A stretch of 64,000 bases of DNA from Nostoc linckia FACHB-104 (GCF_014696615.1 NZ_JACJQJ010000010.1:62001-126000), one strand, 5' to 3'. Positions 33,331 to 43,608 are shown, counted from the first letter of the stretch. Translations and numbers: made by a program. The notes: a model not told the origin generated them from the letters alone.

Positions 33331-34818
33331 CTAAGCATTTAAGCCACTATGGGAACGTTTTAAATAACGTCCAGTAGGCGAACCTAAAACTTGACCATTG
33401 TTGTAAATCAAATTTCCCCGTAAAAAGGTACTCTTCACCTTACCAGTTAACTCTGCGCCTTCAAAAGGTGTATAACCTTGTTGTGATTCCGACTCAGCCG
33501 CACGTACCACAAAGCTTTCAGTGGGATTTACTAATACTAAATCCGCATCATAACCAATAGCAATATCCCCTTTTTCTAACAAGCCAAAACGCCTTGATGG
33601 GTTCCAAGATAGTAACTGCGCCATGTGGTTGTAAGACATTCCTCGCTTACTTCCTTCACTGACAACACCAGAAAGTAAATATTCCGTACCACCAAAACCA
33701 GATTTGGCTAACCAAATATTATTTGGATCTTTCGTACTGCGTTTTTGTTCAGCAGAACAGCAAGCATGATCGCTAACTATCCAATCTACTTGATGATTTA
33801 GTACTGCTTGCCATAAATATTCCACATCAGCACGGGGACGAATTGGGGGGTTAACTTTTGCCCAAGTACTATTAGGAGTATCGACATCTAAGAGTAAATG
33901 TCCTACAGTAACTTCGCGCCGAAAATTAATATGAGGAAAAGCAGTTTGCATAGTCAAAGCTGCTTCCATTGCTTTACGGGAACTGAGATGTAATAAATTG
34001 ATATTTGCACAGTTGGTTTCATGTGCTAAATATGAAGCAATGCAAATTGCTAAACCTTCAGAATGTGGCGGACGGGCTGCACTGTAAGCTTTTAAGCCAC
34101 TCAAGCTAGAATCATTTTCCACTATTTTAGTGTAGGCATTAAGAATTTCTGCTACTTCACAATGCAAACTCAAACTAATAGTATCTCGCGCTGCTGGATG
34201 TGCTTCCATTAAGCGAGTGATACCGCGCATAATAAATTCAAAATGGGCGAAGTCATAGCGTTCCTCTTTATTAATCATTAAAAAGAGATTTTGCTGGTCT
34301 GATAAACCATGCAAACCATAACCACCATAAAACATAAAAATTTTAAACGAAGATACCCCATGTTCTTCATAGAGTAGCGGGATTTCTTCAATGTGCTGTT
34401 TAGCTATAGGTGCAATGTGGTAACTATAATCAACAAAAAAATTACCTGCAGATAATGCTAATACTTGCGGGAAAAAATCTTTGTAAGCACCGCCTTTATT
34501 GAGATAATACTGCCCTGTGCGAATGTAATTTAGGCTAGTAGTTACGCCTCCCATTGCCGCAGCTTTACTTTCAGTTACAGCATCTTGATCTAGAGGTTGA
34601 TAGATACCAATGTGCATATGGGCATCGACAACCCCAGGAAACCCTAGCAAGTTTTGGGCATCAAATATTTGTTGACTTTTATCTGGGCTAATATGAGAAG
34701 CAATCTCGATAAATTTCCCATCCTTAATGCCTAAATCTAGTAGTTCGACCGTATCATTATGAGGACGAACTACGCGCACATTTTTGATAATTAAATCTAA
34801 TAGAAAAGCTTCAGACAT
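33331..34818 (-). CDS. Dihydropyrimidinase/allantoinase-like amidohydrolase
   Basis: 495 residues of the cyclic amidohydrolase superfamily with an intact binuclear metal site: H67 and H69 (VVDAHMHIG), K159 (SSFKIFM; the carboxylated lysine), H219 (LSLHCEVAE), H277 (NLLHLSS) and D350 (WIVSDHACC). It should hydrolyse a cyclic amide such as a dihydropyrimidine, hydantoin or allantoin-type ring. The start at 34818 has GAGG six bases upstream; the frame extends four codons further without one. First gene of a minus-strand pair with paralogue 2. Confidence 0.93.
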   Translation of the reverse strand: MSEAFLLDLIIKNVRVVRPHNDTVELLDLGIKDGKFIEIASHISPDKSQQIFDAQNLLGFPGVVDAHMHIGIYQPLDQDAVTESKAAAMGGVTTSLNYIRTGQYYLNKGGAYKDFFPQVLALSAGNFFVDYSYHIAPIAKQHIEEIPLLYEEHGVSSFKIFMFYGGYGLHGLSDQQNLFLMINKEERYDFAHFEFIMRGITRLMEAHPAARDTISLSLHCEVAEILNAYTKIVENDSSLSGLKAYSAARPPHSEGLAICIASYLAHETNCANINLLHLSSRKAMEAALTMQTAFPHINFRREVTVGHLLLDVDTPNSTWAKVNPPIRPRADVEYLWQAVLNHQVDWIVSDHACCSAEQKRSTKDPNNIWLAKSGFGGTEYLLSGVVSEGSKRGMSYNHMAQLLSWNPSRRFGLLEKGDIAIGYDADLVLVNPTESFVVRAAESESQQGYTPFEGAELTGKVKSTFLRGNLIYNNGQVLGSPTGRYLKRSHSGLNA

Positions 34819-35069
34819 AGTAGACCTCAAAGTTAAATTAGTATAGTACTCAAAGTTGATATCAATACAAAAAATGTAATTTTATTCAACCATTGTACAA
34901 GTTAAGTTTATACAGCAATCTCGATTTGATTGCTAAAATGACTTGTGTGGTAAGCGTAGTGCAAGATAAGTAGAGAAATTTATACTGTAAATTTAGTTAC
35001 TTATTGTGATTAGCACTTGCTTGATGGGCAAACTTAACTGAGAAGTTATGAAAGAGTTAGGTTTTGCTG

Positions 35070-38000
35070 ATGAACATGGTGGCTGATGGCACTGTAGCGA
35101 TCGCTGGTTACTCAATTACAAAACCAATTTATGCGGGTACGCGAACACTGGTATATCAAGCAAACCGCAACATAGATCAAATGCCCGTAGTCATCAAACT
35201 GATGCGGAATGAATACCCTAGTTTTAACGAAATTGTTCAGTTCCGTAACCAGTACACCATTACCAAAAACTTAGACTTACCGGGAATTCTCAAAATTTAC
35301 AGTCTGGAAGCATATCGCAATGGTTATGCCCTGATCATGGAAGATATGGGGGGCATTTCTCTTAAAGATTGGATAGTACAAAAACAAGGCGATATTATCA
35401 ATGATTTCCTCAGTGTTGCTATTCAAATTGCCACTCATTTAGAAGCCATACATCGCCACAGAGTTATCCACAAAGATATCAAACCTAGCAATATTCTAAT
35501 TAATCCCCAAACCCATCAGATAAAACTGATTGATTTTACTGTTGCTTCTCTCTTACCAAAGGAAACCCCCCAGCTACAAAATCCCAATATTTTAGAAGGA
35601 ACTCTGGCATATATTTCTCCCGAACAAACTGGCAGAATGAATCGGGGCATAGATTACCGCAGCGATTTTTATGCTTTAGGTGTGACTTTTTATGAACTGC
35701 TAACAGCGAGATTACCATTTTCATCTACCGATCCGATGGAGTTGTTACACTCCCATATTGCCAAAATTGCCCCTCAAGCTTATACAATAAATCCATCTAT
35801 TCCACTGACTATTTCTAATATTATTGCTAAATTAATGGCAAAAAATGCCGAAGATAGATATCAGGGTGCTGCCGGATTAAGGCATGATTTAGAAATTTCT
35901 TTAGCTCAGTATCAAACAACAAAAAGTATAGTTGAACTTCCCTTAGGCAGTCGGGATATTTACGAGCATTTCTTGATTCCTGAAAAATTATATGGACGTA
36001 CAAGCGCAGTTGATACGCTACTCAAAGCATTTGACAGGGTGAGTATTGGTGCTACAGAAATGCTGCTGGTTGCTGGTTGTTCGGGAATTGGTAAAACTGC
36101 TGTTATTAATGAAGTCCATAAACCGATTGTGCGGCAACGAGGTTATTTTATTAAAGGTAAATACGACCAATTTCAACGGAATATACCTTTTTTAGGATTT
36201 GTACAAGCTTTTCAAGATTTGATGAGTCAAATTCTGAGTGAAAGCGATACACAAATAAAAGTTTGGCGTAGCAAGATTCTCTCGGCTGTGGGTGATAACG
36301 GGCAAGTGATTATTGATGTGATTCCGGGATTAGAAAATATTATCGGTAAACAACCGCTTGTTACGGAATTATCTGGTAACTCTGCTCAAAATCGGTTTAA
36401 TTTATTATTTCAAAAATTTACGCAGGTTTTTACCACTCAAGAACATCCATTAGTCATATTTTTAGATGATTTGCAATGGTCAGATTTAGCATCATTAAAA
36501 CTTTTAGAACTATTGATGAATGATGCTGGTAGCTTATTGTTGATTGGCTGTTATCGTGATCATGAAGTGTCACCTGCTCATCCGTTGATTTTAACTGTGC
36601 AAGGAGTTAAAAAAACAGGTTTAACAGTTAACAAAATTACATTAAATAATCTCAGCCAAGCAGATATTAATCATTTAGTAGCTGATACATTGAGTTGTGA
36701 TGAAATTGTGGCTCAACCCTTGGCCAATTTAGTTTATCAAAAAACTCAAGGTAATCCATTTTTTGCTAGGCAATTTCTCAAATTTTTATACGAAGAAAAG
36801 CTTATTACTTTTGATAGCGATGCCAGATATTGGCAATGTGATATTGCTCAGGTAAAAGCCATTGCCATTATTGATAATGTAGTAGAATTTATGGCGCTGC
36901 AATTGCAAAAGTTACCACCAGCAACTCAAGATGTGTTGAAATTGGCGGCTTGTATTGGCGCTCAGTTTGATTTAAATACATTAGCGATCGCGCAGATGCG
37001 ATCGCCGGAAGCCACGGCTGTTGATTTATGGAAGGCGCTACAAGATGGATTTTTGCTTCCCACGAGTGAAATCTATAAATTTTTTACTGACGCTGAGAAT
37101 ATACCCGCCGCCTCTGTTACGCCATCAGCGGCTAACCCGACTTATAAATTTTTGCACGATCGCGTCCACGAAGCTGCCTATTCCTTAATTCCTGAGGAGC
37201 GCAAACAGTCTACCCACCTGAGAATTGGGCAATTACTACTACAGAGTATACCTGTGTCAGAGCAGGAACCCAGGATTTTTGATATTGTCAATCACCTGAA
37301 TCGTGGTATCGAGGTAATTAGTACCACCGCACAACGTCAAGAACTCATCCTGCTTAACTTCATGGCTGGGAAAAAAGCCAGAACTGCAACTGCTTATGGG
37401 GCGGCTGTTAACTATTTTGCGATCGCGAAAAGTCTGTTACCTGTCAACCACTGGCAACGACAATATCATCTGAGTTTAGATATTTATCATGCTGCGGCTG
37501 AAGCCGCTTATCTTAGTGGCGATACTTCCCAAATGGAGCAGCTGCTTGATGAGATTTTCCAAAATGCTGAATCTTTACTAGATACAATCACAGCTTACGA
37601 AATTAGGCTCAATAGCTATACCGTTAATCATCAACCCACACAATCAGTAGCGATGGGATTAGAGGCTCTAAAACAATTAGGAGTCAAATTTCCCCAAAAA
37701 GTAACGAAATTACATATAATTTTAGCTTTGCTGCAAATCAAGCTAGCTTTAAGGCGTAAAAATATCCAGGATTTACTCAGACTACCTCCCATGCAAAACC
37801 CTACCGCTTTAGCAAAGATGTCTTTGTTAAGCAGTATCGTCACAGCTAGCTATATGTGCGAACCCAATTTACACCTACTGATTATTTTGAAACAGCTGGA
37901 ACTGTCACTGCGCTATGGCAATTCTGCTTTCACCGCTACAGCTTACGCCGCCTATGGTTTTATTCTCTGCATGATGGGTGATATAGAAATTGGCTATCAA

Positions 38001-40982
38001 TTTGGTGAACTAGGGCTGCGGTTAACAGAAAACGGTTTGGGTAAGCAATTTCGCACAGAGGTATTATTTATCTTCTCCAATATGATTCGGATTTGGAAAG
38101 ATCCACTGAATGCAACCCTAGAGACTTCATTGCAAGGTTATCAAACAGGGCTAGAAACAGGGAAACTCGAGTATGCGGGTTATAACGCAGCTGGTTACTG
38201 TGGGGCGCTGCTACATTCCGGTGAACAGTTAGATATAGTTTTCCAAGAATTTGCCAATTACACTCAATCACTTCAACAACTGCACCAAGACAAGGCGCTG
38301 ACATACCATTTCATAGCGCAACAATTGGTACTGAATTTAATGGGAAAGTCAGCCGATCCTTGCTGTTTGGTGGGTGAGGTATATGATGAAATCGCTATGC
38401 AGCAGAAATATTTAGCAGCCCAAGAAGCCAATTCCCTTTCCCGCCTCTATACCTTGAAGACTTGGCTAGGGGTTTTATTTGGGCAAGAACAGCAGGCGGT
38501 GGAAAATGCTAGAGAAGCCGAAAAATGGATTGCTGGATCGCAGGGAACCTTGGTAACTTTCGTTTTTTGCTTTTATCAATCCCTAGCGGAGTTAGGTATT
38601 TATCCCACTGCATCGAAATCGGCTCAAGCCAAGATTTTGCAGAAGGTAAATAAGAACCTCAAACGGCTGAAGAAATGGGCAGATTATGCACCCATGACTT
38701 ATTTGCAAAAATGGTATTTAGTTGCAGCCGAGAAGCATCGAGTATTAGGACAAATGTCTGCGGCTATGGAGATGTACGATCGCGCGATCGCTTTGGCAAA
38801 AGAAAACCAATTTCTCCACGAAGAAGCGATCGCCTGTGAATTGGCGGCTAAATTTTATCTCAGTTGGGGTAAAGCCAAAGTCGCCCAAGTCTATATGACT
38901 GATGCTTACTACGCTTATTTGCGTTGGGGTGCAGTTGCTAAAGTCGCTGATTTAGAAAAGCTCTATCCGCAAATGTTCCCACCTATCCGCCAACAACCAA
39001 TTACCTCAACAAATCTCTTCGACTCATCCTTGCAGAGAAATCAAGCCACCACATTAACAGCATACGATTCTTCCAAGTTGCTAGATTTGGCGACTATTCT
39101 CAAAGCTTCTCAAACCCTTTCCAGTCAAATTGAACTAGAGAAATTACTAACAGCGTTACTGCAAATTGTGATTGAAAATGCTGGCGCTGATAAAGCTGTG
39201 TTTTTACTACCACAAGCTGATCAATGGTTAATAGCAGGTATTTCGCAACTCCAACAACACACAACTGTTTTGCAATCTTTACCTCTAGAGAACAGTGAAA
39301 CTGTGCCGATTTCGGTGATCAATTCAGTGAAAAATACTCGGAAATCAGTAATACTCGATTATGCTATTGATCATCCCACCTTTGCGGTTGACCCCTACAT
39401 TCTGCACCACCGCCCTAAGAGTATTTTATGTACCCCTATTCTCCATCAAAGCAAATTGATCGGGATTTTATACCTAGAAAACAACTTAACCGTCGGGGCG
39501 TTTACAGGCGATCGCGCTGAACTTCTGAATCTCCTGTGCGCTCAAGTCGCTATCTCCCTAGAAAATGCTCGTCTCTATCAAGAATCACAAAATTACGCCC
39601 AACAGTTAGAGCGATCGCTACAACAATTGCAACAAGCCCAACAAGAATTGCTGCACAGCACCCAAGCCTTACAGAATACTCAAAATCGGTTGCAAAAGTT
39701 GGCGGAAAACGCCCCAGGGATGATTTATCAATTCCGTCTCGCTGTCGATGGTTCAGCATCGTTCTCTTATGTTAGCTCTGGTTGCTATGAACTGTTTGGC
39801 TTACATCCAGAGGAAATATCAGACGCAGAGGTGCTGTTTGCGATGACTTATCCAGAGGAGCGTGAGAGCATTAAAAAATCAATTATGGATTCAGCCGCTA
39901 ACTTAACACCTTGGCGATGGGAAGGAAGATTTTTAGTTACTGGTAAAGAAAAATGGACACAAGCTGCTTCCCGCCCAGAACTTCAAGCTGATGGCTCAAT
40001 TGTTTGGGATGGAGTCTTGATAGATATTAGCGATCGCAAATTCGCTGAAGCCGCATTACGCCAATCGGAAATTCAACTGCGCCAGAAGGCTGAAGATTTA
40101 GAGCAAGCACTATACGAACTCCAACAGGCGCAAACCCAACTGGTGCAAAGCGAGAAAATGTCTGCATTGGGTAATCTTGTCGCTGGTGTCGCCCACGAAA
40201 TCAATAACCCCATTGGATTCCTCAGTGGAAATATTGATTATACATTGGACTATATCAAGGATTTGTTTGGCTTGATTGATTTATATCAGCAGGAATATAC
40301 CAATCCCAGTACTACTATTGAACGCCAAATTAAAGCCATCGACCTCAACTATATTCGCAAAGATTTACCTAAGATGATTGCTTCCATGCAAGAAGCTGTA
40401 AATCGCATTTGTGATATCAGTAATAGCCTCAGAACCTTCTCCCGTGCAGATAGCGATCGCTCCACCTATTTTAACCTGCATGACGGTATCAACAGTACTA
40501 TTTTGATTCTCAAGCATCGCCTCAAAGCCTCACAATCTCGCCCAGCTATTGAAGTTATCAAAAACTATGGTGAAATTCCTCAACTTAAATGTTATCCGGG
40601 ACAACTCAACCAAGTATTTATGAACTTATTAGTCAATGCCATTGATGCTTTAGAAGAAACCAATATCGGCCGCAGTTTTGACGAGATTCAAGCTCATCCT
40701 AATTATATCACTATTACTACTAGTTTCAGTGAAAATTCGCAGCAAGTAATTCTCAGAATTCAAGATAATGGTCATGGGATGACAGCAGAAACACAACAAA
40801 AGATTTTTACGCAATTATTTACTACTAAACCTGTAGGTAAAGGCACAGGTTTAGGATTAGCAATTGCTCGTCAAATTATTGTGGAAAAACATGGAGGCAC
40901 AATCAATGTAAATTCTTCACCAGGACAAGGAGCCGAGTTTATCATTCATCTGCCAACAGAGTCAGCATCTCATGATTTTTGA
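35070..40982 (+). CDS. Multidomain Ser/Thr kinase - AAA ATPase - GAF - PAS - histidine kinase
   Basis: About 1970 residues. The N-terminal protein kinase (about 10-270) has K43 (VVIKLM) and D136 in HKDIKPSN. The DFG motif reads D155-F-T. ATPase: Walker A near GCSGIGKT (K342), Walker B VIFLDDLQWSD. A long helical/TPR-like region covers about 700-1290; GAF about 1345-1490 (FAVDPYILHHRPKSILCTPI); coiled coil; PAS about 1555-1665. HisKA has His 1709 (GVAHEINNP), and the ATPase domain ends the protein (DNGHGMTAETQQ, GTGLGLAIAR). Soluble. The start is ambiguous among TTG 35064 and ATGs at 35070 and 35076. Links Ser/Thr and His/Asp phosphorylation. Confidence 0.95.
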   Translation: MNMVADGTVAIAGYSITKPIYAGTRTLVYQANRNIDQMPVVIKLMRNEYPSFNEIVQFRNQYTITKNLDLPGILKIYSLEAYRNGYALIMEDMGGISLKDWIVQKQGDIINDFLSVAIQIATHLEAIHRHRVIHKDIKPSNILINPQTHQIKLIDFTVASLLPKETPQLQNPNILEGTLAYISPEQTGRMNRGIDYRSDFYALGVTFYELLTARLPFSSTDPMELLHSHIAKIAPQAYTINPSIPLTISNIIAKLMAKNAEDRYQGAAGLRHDLEISLAQYQTTKSIVELPLGSRDIYEHFLIPEKLYGRTSAVDTLLKAFDRVSIGATEMLLVAGCSGIGKTAVINEVHKPIVRQRGYFIKGKYDQFQRNIPFLGFVQAFQDLMSQILSESDTQIKVWRSKILSAVGDNGQVIIDVIPGLENIIGKQPLVTELSGNSAQNRFNLLFQKFTQVFTTQEHPLVIFLDDLQWSDLASLKLLELLMNDAGSLLLIGCYRDHEVSPAHPLILTVQGVKKTGLTVNKITLNNLSQADINHLVADTLSCDEIVAQPLANLVYQKTQGNPFFARQFLKFLYEEKLITFDSDARYWQCDIAQVKAIAIIDNVVEFMALQLQKLPPATQDVLKLAACIGAQFDLNTLAIAQMRSPEATAVDLWKALQDGFLLPTSEIYKFFTDAENIPAASVTPSAANPTYKFLHDRVHEAAYSLIPEERKQSTHLRIGQLLLQSIPVSEQEPRIFDIVNHLNRGIEVISTTAQRQELILLNFMAGKKARTATAYGAAVNYFAIAKSLLPVNHWQRQYHLSLDIYHAAAEAAYLSGDTSQMEQLLDEIFQNAESLLDTITAYEIRLNSYTVNHQPTQSVAMGLEALKQLGVKFPQKVTKLHIILALLQIKLALRRKNIQDLLRLPPMQNPTALAKMSLLSSIVTASYMCEPNLHLLIILKQLELSLRYGNSAFTATAYAAYGFILCMMGDIEIGYQFGELGLRLTENGLGKQFRTEVLFIFSNMIRIWKDPLNATLETSLQGYQTGLETGKLEYAGYNAAGYCGALLHSGEQLDIVFQEFANYTQSLQQLHQDKALTYHFIAQQLVLNLMGKSADPCCLVGEVYDEIAMQQKYLAAQEANSLSRLYTLKTWLGVLFGQEQQAVENAREAEKWIAGSQGTLVTFVFCFYQSLAELGIYPTASKSAQAKILQKVNKNLKRLKKWADYAPMTYLQKWYLVAAEKHRVLGQMSAAMEMYDRAIALAKENQFLHEEAIACELAAKFYLSWGKAKVAQVYMTDAYYAYLRWGAVAKVADLEKLYPQMFPPIRQQPITSTNLFDSSLQRNQATTLTAYDSSKLLDLATILKASQTLSSQIELEKLLTALLQIVIENAGADKAVFLLPQADQWLIAGISQLQQHTTVLQSLPLENSETVPISVINSVKNTRKSVILDYAIDHPTFAVDPYILHHRPKSILCTPILHQSKLIGILYLENNLTVGAFTGDRAELLNLLCAQVAISLENARLYQESQNYAQQLERSLQQLQQAQQELLHSTQALQNTQNRLQKLAENAPGMIYQFRLAVDGSASFSYVSSGCYELFGLHPEEISDAEVLFAMTYPEERESIKKSIMDSAANLTPWRWEGRFLVTGKEKWTQAASRPELQADGSIVWDGVLIDISDRKFAEAALRQSEIQLRQKAEDLEQALYELQQAQTQLVQSEKMSALGNLVAGVAHEINNPIGFLSGNIDYTLDYIKDLFGLIDLYQQEYTNPSTTIERQIKAIDLNYIRKDLPKMIASMQEAVNRICDISNSLRTFSRADSDRSTYFNLHDGINSTILILKHRLKASQSRPAIEVIKNYGEIPQLKCYPGQLNQVFMNLLVNAIDALEETNIGRSFDEIQAHPNYITITTSFSENSQQVILRIQDNGHGMTAETQQKIFTQLFTTKPVGKGTGLGLAIARQIIVEKHGGTINVNSSPGQGAEFIIHLPTESASHDF

Positions 40983-41049
40983 CTATTGCTTACAGATAGG
41001 ATCAATCGCATTTCTTCGAGTTTAGATTAGATTTATACCAGGAGATAAA

Positions 41050-42216
41050 ATGTTAAAAGTTGTTGTTGGACACAGTGAAGACCCAGATTCTCAAGATGCG
41101 ATCGCAGAAGTTTTGGAACATTGTGTTGGTGATTTAGATGGTGTAATTCCTCAAGCAGGTATTTTATTTGCTGCTATTGATTTCGATCATGCTTTAATTG
41201 TTAAAGAAATTAACCAAGTCTTTCCCGAAATTGAATTGATTGGTTGTACTACCGATGGTGAAGCCTCCTCAGTTTTAGGATTTCAACAAGATTCTTTAAC
41301 GCTGATGCTCTTGTACTCTGATAATGTAGAAATCCATGCTGGGGTGGGGTATGGAGCAAAAGATAACCCCTTAGAGGCGGCTAAACAAGCAGTACAACAA
41401 GCCACCGAGAAAAGTACTAATTCTGCAAAATTATGTATTACTGTTCCCGCAAGTTATATAGAAGATGGTTCCACAACTAATGGTGAGTTAATTCTCCAAG
41501 GATTGAAACTAGCCTTAGGTGCGGAAATGCCAATTTTAGGTGGTACAGCTGGCGATCAATTTAGGTTTACAAAAACCTATCAATTTTTCCGCAACGAAGT
41601 GCTAACAGATGCACTACCAGTTTTAATATTTTCTGGAGATATCAAATTTTCCTATGGAATTGGTTGTGGCTGGGAACCCATTGGACGCAAAAGCATTGTT
41701 ACCAAATCTCAAGAAACCATTCTCTATGAGATAGAAGGTATCACGGCCCTGGCATATTATGAGCGCTATTTAGGTGATCGTCCTCCTACGGCAGAGCATC
41801 CATTAGCTGTGTATGAAGGAGATAGCGATCGCTATTATATGCGAGTACCTAATACTTACGATGTAGAAACTGGTAGCATCAATTTTCTTGGTAATGTTCC
41901 AGAACAAGCCATAGTTCAAGTTACAGATATTAGTAGAGATGATGTAATTGCTGCATCTGAAACGTCATTTAAAAATGCTCTAGCAAATTATCCTGGAACG
42001 CAACCAGAAGCAGTTTTGATATTTTCTTGTTGCTGTCGCCGTTGGCTTTTAGGAACAAGAGCCAAAGAAGAATATCAACTTGTAAAAAATGCATTGCGTG
42101 AAGAAGTACCCATTTGTGGATTCTATACTTACGGTGAATTTGCACCCTTAGAACCTCATGGTTCCTCTTACTATCACCAAGAAACTTTTGTAACTTTGCT
42201 TCTAGGAACTAAGTAG
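41050..42216 (+). CDS. FIST-domain sensor protein
   Basis: 388 residues covering FIST_N (FPEIELIGCTTDGEAS, GGTAGDQFRF) and FIST_C (GISALAYY-like ITALAYYERYLGD, VLIFSCCCRRWLLGTRAKEE, GFYTYGEFAPL). FIST domains are proposed small-ligand (amino-acid-like) sensing modules. No membrane span, so it acts in the cytoplasm. A GGAG ribosome binding site lies six to seven bases before ATG. The histidine kinase gene starts six bases after its stop, so ligand sensing is likely passed to that kinase. Confidence 0.93.
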   Translation: MLKVVVGHSEDPDSQDAIAEVLEHCVGDLDGVIPQAGILFAAIDFDHALIVKEINQVFPEIELIGCTTDGEASSVLGFQQDSLTLMLLYSDNVEIHAGVGYGAKDNPLEAAKQAVQQATEKSTNSAKLCITVPASYIEDGSTTNGELILQGLKLALGAEMPILGGTAGDQFRFTKTYQFFRNEVLTDALPVLIFSGDIKFSYGIGCGWEPIGRKSIVTKSQETILYEIEGITALAYYERYLGDRPPTAEHPLAVYEGDSDRYYMRVPNTYDVETGSINFLGNVPEQAIVQVTDISRDDVIAASETSFKNALANYPGTQPEAVLIFSCCCRRWLLGTRAKEEYQLVKNALREEVPICGFYTYGEFAPLEPHGSSYYHQETFVTLLLGTK

Positions 42217-42222
42217 AGGCTT

Positions 42223-43299
42223 ATGGAACCCACAGACAATGAGAGCAGACTCAAAGAGTTAGAAAAAACCGTTCGGATTCTGAAAAAAAAGTTAGAGCGA
42301 TCAGAAGCCGATAGATTACAACTAGAGAACAATACTGAAGTTAGAGAAAGCGTTCTCAAAAATATGATTCGCGAGTTAGAAGATTCACAAACTGCTTTAA
42401 AGCACAGAGGTGATGAGCTAGAAAATGCCCTCAGAAATCTCGAAGCTTTACAAATGAAACTCGTAGAATCAGAGAAAATGTCTGCTCTCGGAGTTCTAGT
42501 GGCTGGAATTGCTCACGAAATTAATAACCCAGTCAGTTTTATATATGGCAATTTAAATTATGCATATGAATATTTTCAAGATTTATTGAGGCTAATTGCA
42601 CTGTATCAAAAATATTATCCTGAACCTGAAGTTGAAATTAAACGAGAAATGCAAGTTATTGAACTTGATTTCCTCAAGCAAGATGCAGAGAAACTTTTTC
42701 GCTCTATGAATGTAGGAGCAGAGCGTATTCGTGAAATAGTTAAGTCACTCCGGACATTTTCTCGTTTGGATGAAGCCGAATTTAAAGCGGTAGATATTCA
42801 TGAGGGAATCGACAGCACTCTAGTTATTTTAAACAGCCGTATTAAAGCATCAGCAGACAATTATCATGGCATTGAAGTTATTAAAAATTATGGAACCTTC
42901 CCCTTAATAAAGTGTTACGCTGGACACATGAATCAGGTATTTATGAATCTGATTACCAATGCCATTGATGCTTTAGAAGATTCTTTATTAAAACAAAAAA
43001 TAGCTGGAATAGAACAGAAAATATATAAACATCCACAAATTAATATTAATACTAGCATCGTTGATAATTCTTGGGTAGAAATTCGCATTTCTGACAATGG
43101 TATAGGAATGGATGATAAAGTGCGAAGTAAAGTATTTGATCCGTTCTTTACAACTAAAGCTGTAGGGAGAGGCACAGGTTTAGGTTTATCAATTAGTTAC
43201 CAAATTATTAACGAACTGCATGGTGGTAAATTAGAGTGCTATTCACAACCAGGCGTAGGTACAGAATTTGTCATTAAAATCCCAATTCGAGAAAATTAA
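42223..43299 (+). CDS. Soluble histidine kinase partnered with the FIST protein
   Basis: 358 residues. The N-terminal 75 residues are a coiled coil with no sensor domain (ESRLKELEKTVRILKKKLER). The H-box VAGIAHEINNP puts the phospho-histidine at 98, followed by the same kind of helical insert as in the other two kinases here (LLRLIALYQKYYPEPEVEIK). N-box NLITNAIDALED, G1 ISDNGIGM, F-box DPFFTTKAVGRG and G2 GLGLSISY complete the ATPase. It lacks its own input domain, so the upstream FIST protein probably supplies the signal. No response regulator adjoins. Confidence 0.95.
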   Translation: MEPTDNESRLKELEKTVRILKKKLERSEADRLQLENNTEVRESVLKNMIRELEDSQTALKHRGDELENALRNLEALQMKLVESEKMSALGVLVAGIAHEINNPVSFIYGNLNYAYEYFQDLLRLIALYQKYYPEPEVEIKREMQVIELDFLKQDAEKLFRSMNVGAERIREIVKSLRTFSRLDEAEFKAVDIHEGIDSTLVILNSRIKASADNYHGIEVIKNYGTFPLIKCYAGHMNQVFMNLITNAIDALEDSLLKQKIAGIEQKIYKHPQININTSIVDNSWVEIRISDNGIGMDDKVRSKVFDPFFTTKAVGRGTGLGLSISYQIINELHGGKLECYSQPGVGTEFVIKIPIREN

Positions 43300-43360
43300 T
43301 TATCTCAATTAACGTCATATTTTACAGTAGCTTACAGATACATAATTTATAAAAATCAGA

Positions 43361-43427
43361 CAAATTTGAAAAAAGAATGCGACAGATTTTAGGGGCAAGG
43401 CAGTGCCGTGTCCTCTAGAATATTATT
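43361..43427. repeat. Dispersed repeat E, copy 1
   Basis: CAAATTTGAAAAAAGAATGC, GACAGA and GGGGCAAGGCAGTGCC are found inverted at 51321-51374. No gene here. Confidence 0.55.
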
Positions 43428-43502
43428 GATGTGTCGCAAACATTATCTGATTTGGTATTAGACCAATTTTCTAGAAAAATATGACAAATAAGTAAGGGTA
43501 CA

Positions 43503-43608
43503 AATACTGCTCGGTTAAGGATTTTTAACTCGGAATGGGTAAGGGTTAATGGTTTTTTCTTGCCCCTTTTCCCCTTCCCCTTTTGCCCTTAACTGACAAG
43601 TATTGGTA
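43503..43608. repeat. Repeat family D, copy 2 (inverted)
   Basis: Begins AATACTGCTCGGTTAAGG and ends CCCTTAACTGACAAGTATTG; read inverted it parallels 22105-22230 including GGGGAAAAGGGGCAAG and AACCCTTACCC. Together with repeat E it fills the 358-bp gap between the kinase and the binding-protein gene. Confidence 0.8.
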
